Source of the DNA: an uncultured Xanthobacteraceae bacterium
Lineage (GTDB): Bacteria > Pseudomonadota > Alphaproteobacteria > Rhizobiales > Xanthobacteraceae
Direction: 5' to 3'
Assembly (NCBI GenBank): GCA_955652195.1
Contig: CATPBC010000368.1
Span: 1-10,668 of the forward strand
Length of the DNA: 10,668 nucleotides
Below are positions 7,968 through 10,668 of this stretch, piece by piece. The translations under genes were made by a program, and so were the position numbers. Position 1 is the stretch's first letter; every line of letters begins with the position of its first letter. The notes beneath the pieces are model-generated. The model made no database searches. It was not told the origin of the DNA and saw only the letters and a list, made by a program, of their open reading frames with translations.

Positions 7968-8386
7968 TCCAGCTTGGCGTCCAGCGTAATTTGCGTATTG
8001 AGAGCCTTCGACACCGGACACGTCTTTTCGGCAATGCCGGCCAGCTCCCTAAACTTGGCTTCGTCAAGGTTTGGCACGCTGGCGCGCAATGTCAGCGCGG
8101 ACCTGCTGATACGGAAACCTTGGCCTTCCGGCTCGAGAGTGACGGCCGCCTCGGTACTCAGTTGCGTGGGTGTGTAGCCGGCGCCCTGTAATTGAAACGC
8201 CAGCGCCATGGTGAAACAGCCAGCATGCGCGGCAGCGATCAGCTCTTCCGGGTTTGTACCCTTCTCGTTTTCAAAACGGGTCTTGTAGGAGTAAGGGGTC
8301 TCGGCGAGCACCCCTGAATCGGTCGAGAGATTACCATTGCCCGCGCGGCCAGTGCCGCGCCAAACTGCTTTTGCCTTGCGGATCAT
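7964..8386 (-). CDS. osmC: OsmC/Ohr superfamily peroxide reductase (OsmC type)
   Basis: This 140-residue protein matches OsmC in length and sequence. The family are homodimeric thiol peroxidases that reduce organic hydroperoxides, and OsmC itself also hydrogen peroxide. The reactive cysteines are Cys57 (AAAHAGCFTMAL) and Cys123 (EKTCPVSKAL). The segment TRFENEKGTNPEELI (36-50) carries the Arg and Glu residues that support the catalytic Cys. The N-terminal KAKAVWRGTGRAGNGNL and ETPYSYKTRF fit OsmC better than Ohr. AAGGAG on the - strand (8393-8398) lies 6 bases before the ATG. It diverges from the Crp/Fnr-type regulator gene across 80 bases and converges on dps. Confidence 0.92.
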   Translation of the reverse strand: MIRKAKAVWRGTGRAGNGNLSTDSGVLAETPYSYKTRFENEKGTNPEELIAAAHAGCFTMALAFQLQGAGYTPTQLSTEAAVTLEPEGQGFRISRSALTLRASVPNLDEAKFRELAGIAEKTCPVSKALNTQITLDAKLE

Positions 8387-8466
8387 GGAGGTCTCCTTGG
8401 TCTAGGCCCCTCTTGGCTCATTTCGATCTATACTCGCGATATAAACATCGTCTTTGCCTGGCCAAT
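8387..8466. promoter_or_regulatory. Divergent promoter region between osmC and the Crp/Fnr-type gene
   Basis: This 80-base gap must hold both start regions. Its centre is AT-rich, with -10-like hexamers TATACT (8429-8434) and TATAAA (8440-8445) on the + strand and TATAGA (8432-8427) on the - strand, surrounding the palindrome TCGCGA (8434-8439). None has a convincing -35 partner at 16-18 bases. No TGTGA-N6-TCACA or TTGAT-N4-ATCAA site is present. The promoter assignment rests mainly on gene layout. Confidence 0.45.
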
Positions 8467-9147
8467 ATGAACCCGACTGATCGCGGCCGTAAATTACTAG
8501 AAAAGTGCGCGCTTTTCAGTTCGCTTGACGAAAAGGCGCGTCGCGATATCGCCGCCTATGCCAAACGGCGCAGCTTCACCACTGGCGAGTCGATATGCCG
8601 CCTCGGCGACCACGGCGACAGCATGATGGCCGTGGTGGTCGGCACGGTGCGCATCTCACTTCCGACCGCCAGGGGCAAGGAGGTCATTCTTGCGGATCTG
8701 CGGCCCGGAGAACTCTTTGGCGAGATCGCGCTCCTCGACGGCAAACCGCGTTCGGCCAATGTCACGGCGCTCACCAATTGCGAGCTTATGGTCTTGGAAC
8801 GGCGAGACTTGTTGCCCTTCCTCGAGCGCAATCCGGCCGCTTGCATGAAGCTGATGGAAATGCTTTGCGCGCGAATCCGCCGTTCGGACGAGCGTATGGC
8901 GGACATCGCTTTCTTCAATTTGCCTGTGCGCCTTGCCAAAACATTGCTCAACTATGAGCCCGATGTTCGCGCGGGAATGAAACTATCGCTTTCGCAGAGC
9001 GAATTAGCCGAGATGGCTGGGGGGACAAGAGAAAAAGTGAATCGATGTCTGCGTGAGTGGCAACGCCAGGGCATCGTAGAATTGAAGAATCGTTGGACTA
9101 TCATTCGCAGCCCGGAGGCCCTGCGTGAGCTGTTAGAATCGACCTAA
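8467..9147 (+). CDS. Crp/Fnr family transcriptional regulator
   Basis: This 226-residue DNA-binding regulator has an N-terminal cyclic-nucleotide-binding beta-roll (about 15-125), a dimer helix and a C-terminal winged helix. The phosphate-binding cassette reads FGEIALLDGKPRSANV (84-99); Glu86, Arg95 and Ser96 match the cAMP ligands of E. coli CRP, so nucleotide binding is plausible. The N-terminal cysteine cluster of FNR is absent, with only Cys14 and Cys44 seen before the cassette. The helix-turn-helix is SQSELAEMAGGTREKVNRCL (176-195). The frame is open upstream to 8254, but that would overlap osmC. The ATG at 8467 gives the usual family length, although no strong ribosome site precedes it. 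Its divergent position makes osmC a likely target; this is inference. Confidence 0.88.
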   Translation: MNPTDRGRKLLEKCALFSSLDEKARRDIAAYAKRRSFTTGESICRLGDHGDSMMAVVVGTVRISLPTARGKEVILADLRPGELFGEIALLDGKPRSANVTALTNCELMVLERRDLLPFLERNPAACMKLMEMLCARIRRSDERMADIAFFNLPVRLAKTLLNYEPDVRAGMKLSLSQSELAEMAGGTREKVNRCLREWQRQGIVELKNRWTIIRSPEALRELLEST

Positions 9148-9468
9148 CCAGCTCCTCGGATCTATCGTTTGAGTTTCTCTCGGCAAAAACCGCAGGCGGC
9201 TTCGCAGCTGAGATAAGAAGGACTTTGCAATTTTTTGCCGCCTCAAGCGTAGCCCTTCTCGTTTATCGCGCGCGAATAGCAAATTTCTACTGCGACTACC
9301 GAGCGCAAGAGAAGGATACTCGGCACGACAGTGCGCACGCTGAGTTGTTTGCAGAGTCAGCCATCAAACAGTCGCGCCCAATCAACTGCGCTACGATCGA
9401 GTATCGCCGGCAGAGAAAAAGGAATAAGATTTTAGGCGCCGGCGACTGAGAGACCGCTTGCGCTCCCG
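9148..9468. other. Stretch without a convincing gene
   Basis: These 321 bases hold no ORF that I can support. A TTG-started frame (9225-9449, 74 codons) has a ribosome-like AAGAAGGA too close to its start and no recognisable motif. AGGCGGC (about 9194-9200) and GCCGCCT (about 9237-9243) are distant inverted arms. No clear terminator for the regulator gene is seen. The promoter of the following small gene should lie here but is not evident. Confidence 0.5.
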
Positions 9469-9487
9469 CCTCCTTGAGTAAGGGAGG
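9469..9487 (+). promoter_or_regulatory. Hairpin that buries the ribosome-binding site of the small downstream gene
   Basis: CCTCCTT (9469-9475) pairs with AGGGAGG (9481-9487) over seven pairs, one of them T-G, with a 5-base GAGTA loop. The right arm is the Shine-Dalgarno sequence of the gene at 9493, so the folded mRNA would hide it. A rival pairing, CTCCC (9463-9467) with GGGAG (9482-9486), is also possible. Translational control by temperature, a protein or coupling is an inference. Confidence 0.5.
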
Positions 9488-9492
9488 GCATG

Positions 9493-9687
9493 ATGATGAC
9501 GCCCGAACACTATCGTGAAATGGCTGAAGAATGTTTCGGTTGGGCGCGTGAGGCGCAGACCGACGAAGTTCGCGTGTGCTATCTCAATCTGGCGCAAACC
9601 TGGTTGGACGCAGCAACCTGGATTGACGGTGCTTCGCCGACTCGATCGTTAGTTCAATCGAGCCTGGAGCGAAAATTGGCTGCCTAG
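9493..9687 (+). CDS. Small conserved hypothetical protein (about 64 residues)
   Basis: This short soluble protein begins MMTPEHYREMAEECFGWARE, then EAQTDEVRVCYLNLAQTW and LDAATWIDG, and is probably two amphipathic helices. I recognise the YRxMAEEC...WAREA / YLxLAQTW pattern from small proteins of unknown function common in Bradyrhizobium and relatives. No catalytic motif, signal peptide or membrane segment is visible. Three consecutive ATG codons (9490, 9493, 9496) follow the GGGAGG at 9482-9487. The first is too close, so 9493 or 9496 is preferred. It stands alone, with a hairpin over its ribosome site and a terminator 39 bases after its stop. Confidence 0.7.
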   Translation: MMTPEHYREMAEECFGWAREAQTDEVRVCYLNLAQTWLDAATWIDGASPTRSLVQSSLERKLAA

Positions 9688-9700
9688 CCTTTTCCACTTA

Positions 9701-9744
9701 GCGAAGCCTTGGTTCATAGTGAGCGAAGCCCCGGTCCTTAGTGG
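9701..9744 (+). repeat. Two tandem imperfect 22-bp repeats
   Basis: Unit 1 (9701-9722) and unit 2 (9723-9744) both begin GCGAAGCC and carry TAGTG near the end. They agree at 17 of 22 positions, the differences being mostly C/T changes. Unit 2 supplies the left arm of the terminator stem that follows. Confidence 0.6.
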
Positions 9745-9753
9745 CCGGGGCTT
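9726..9753 (+). terminator. Intrinsic terminator after the small gene
   Basis: AAGCCCCGG (9726-9734) pairs perfectly with CCGGGGCTT (9745-9753), and two further pairs can close the loop to six bases. A short T-rich GTTTC follows. The stem is strong but the T-run is modest. It ends 47 bases before the amidotransferase start, so that gene is probably transcribed from its own nearby promoter or by read-through. Confidence 0.65.
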
Positions 9754-9800
9754 GTTTCATGCTAGGGGTTGCGCCAGCGATTTTCGCTCGGGAGCATATG

Positions 9801-10559
9801 ATGCGAATTCTGGTGTTCCAGCACATTCCAGTAGAGCATCCCGGTTTTTTTCGTCAGCTCTGGCGCGAAAACGGTGACGAATGGCAGACGGTCGAGCTCG
9901 ACGAAGGTCAGGCCGTTCCAGACTTAAAAGATTTCGATCTGCTGGTCGTGATGGGCGGCCCGATGGACGTCTGGCAGGAGGACGTTTATCCCTGGCTCGG
10001 GCCGGAGAAGGCTGCAATCCGCTATTGGGTGAAAGAGCTCGGTCGTCCTTTCCTTGGAATATGTCTGGGACATCAATTGCTAGCGGCTGCGCTTGGCGGC
10101 GCGGTTGGGCTGATGAATCAGCAGGAAATCGGTCTCAGCGAGGTCGCATTGACGAAGGCGGGCCAGCAAGATCCGCTGTTTGCCGGTTTTGCCGCTCGCG
10201 TGGAAACGTTTCAATGGCACGGCGCGGAAGTATCGCGGCTGCCGGATGGCGCCGCGATTCTGGCGACGAATTCGTCATGTCGCGTCCAAGCGTTCCGCTG
10301 CGGTGCGCATGCCTACGGGCTGCAATATCATGTTGAGATCACCGCTTCGACGATCGCGGAGTGGAGCGATATTCCCGAATACCGTGCCGGGCTTGAGCGC
10401 ACACTCGGCCCCGATGCGACGAGGCGGCTGGACGAGGCGGTGACACCGCGGCTGCCGTCGTTCGAAGCCAGCGCGCGCCGCCTAAACGATAACATCGCCG
10501 CCATCCTGGCGGAGGCGCGATCGGCCAGGTCTTTGAGAGACAAACGATTGTCCGTGTGA
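9801..10559 (+). CDS. Class I (type 1) glutamine amidotransferase, GMP-synthase-like
   Basis: This 252-residue stand-alone class I glutaminase-type domain would release ammonia from glutamine for a partner or act as a related hydrolase; its substrate is unknown. The start MRILVFQHIPVEHPG is typical of this group. MGGPMDVWQED (51-61) forms the oxyanion-side loop. The nucleophile is Cys88 in GICLGHQ, and the other triad residues are His177 and Glu179 in LQYHVE. The last 50 residues form a helical tail with Arg-rich ends. The frame is open upstream to 9741, but GGGAG at 9790-9794 favours the ATG at 9801 (6 bases away) over the adjoining ATG at 9798. It has no synthetase domain such as GuaA, and no biosynthetic neighbours are seen. 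Confidence 0.88.
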   Translation: MRILVFQHIPVEHPGFFRQLWRENGDEWQTVELDEGQAVPDLKDFDLLVVMGGPMDVWQEDVYPWLGPEKAAIRYWVKELGRPFLGICLGHQLLAAALGGAVGLMNQQEIGLSEVALTKAGQQDPLFAGFAARVETFQWHGAEVSRLPDGAAILATNSSCRVQAFRCGAHAYGLQYHVEITASTIAEWSDIPEYRAGLERTLGPDATRRLDEAVTPRLPSFEASARRLNDNIAAILAEARSARSLRDKRLSV

Positions 10560-10668
10560 GTCGGTAATCGGGAAGAATTTACACAAAATTTGAATGTGAC
10601 TCAGGTGACAGACTATTCCATTGCCGATAATGTCCAGTCTTGCTGGTGGGGGATGAGGGCACGATGGA
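10560..10668 (+). other. Probable leader and start of a further + strand gene at the window edge
   Basis: No complete ORF fits here. TTGAAT (10590-10595) and ACTATT (10612-10617) are spaced 16 bases apart like a weak promoter. GTGAC occurs twice, at 10596-10600 and 10605-10609. A purine-rich GGGGGATGAGGG precedes an ATG at 10664, which may open a gene running off the window; an in-frame choice cannot be made from 5 bases. Confidence 0.25.

Noticed and set aside
8254..8466. N-terminal extension of the Crp/Fnr-type regulator
   Set aside because: The frame is open but overlaps the osmC coding region and its ribosome site on the other strand. The extra 71 residues look like shadow sequence, and the family length fits the start at 8467.
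9187..9243. AGGCGGC / GCCGCCT inverted arms as a terminator for the regulator gene
   Set aside because: The loop is over 30 bases, the T-run lies inside the loop rather than after the stem, and the arms are of a composition common in this genome.
9225..9449. 74-codon frame starting with TTG
   Set aside because: It has a rare start codon, a Shine-Dalgarno-like sequence only about 2 bases away, and no recognisable similarity. It cannot be excluded, but it is not supported.
9741..9800. Longer N-terminus for the glutamine amidotransferase
   Set aside because: That start lies inside the terminator hairpin and adds 20 residues not seen in the family. GGGAG before the ATG at 9801 fits better.

Overview
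The window looks like chromosome of an alphaproteobacterium, most probably the Bradyrhizobium/Rhodopseudomonas group (Nitrobacteraceae). This is an inference from the moderately high G+C content, the GGAGG-type ribosome sites, the DUF1326/DUF2182 gene pair, and a roughly 64-residue 'MTPEHYREMAEEC...' protein of a kind I associate with that group. No rRNA, tRNA, CRISPR array or insertion sequence is visible, and no complete novel system was found. The genes mostly belong to envelope, efflux and stress functions.

Left part (1-2743, + strand). The window opens with the wreck of a DUF488-family gene (about 15-276), broken by at least two single-base frameshifts and truncated at both ends. Next is a tightly spaced pair: a cysteine-rich DUF1326 protein (414-1049) and a Met/Cys-rich multi-pass DUF2182 membrane protein (1056-1868), only 6 bases apart. 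A 130-base gap with a nested inverted repeat leads to a short-chain dehydrogenase/reductase (2000-2743) with an altered active-site region.

Middle (2839-7073, - strand). A two-gene efflux operon encodes a periplasmic adaptor (5949-7073) followed 5 bases later by an AcrB-like RND pump (2839-5943). No outer-membrane channel or TetR-type regulator is in view. A 290-base divergent region with three imperfect or perfect inverted repeats separates it from the next gene.

Right part (7364-10559). A Dps ferritin (+) converges on an OsmC/Ohr-type peroxide reductase gene (-), which diverges from a Crp/Fnr-type regulator (+) with an apparently intact cyclic-nucleotide pocket. These three form a plausible oxidative-stress neighbourhood. 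A 321-base stretch without a convincing gene follows, ending in a hairpin that would bury the ribosome-binding site of a small conserved gene (9493-9687). After that come a 22-bp tandem imperfect repeat fused to a terminator hairpin, a class I glutamine amidotransferase (9801-10559), and the probable leader of a further + strand gene at the right edge.
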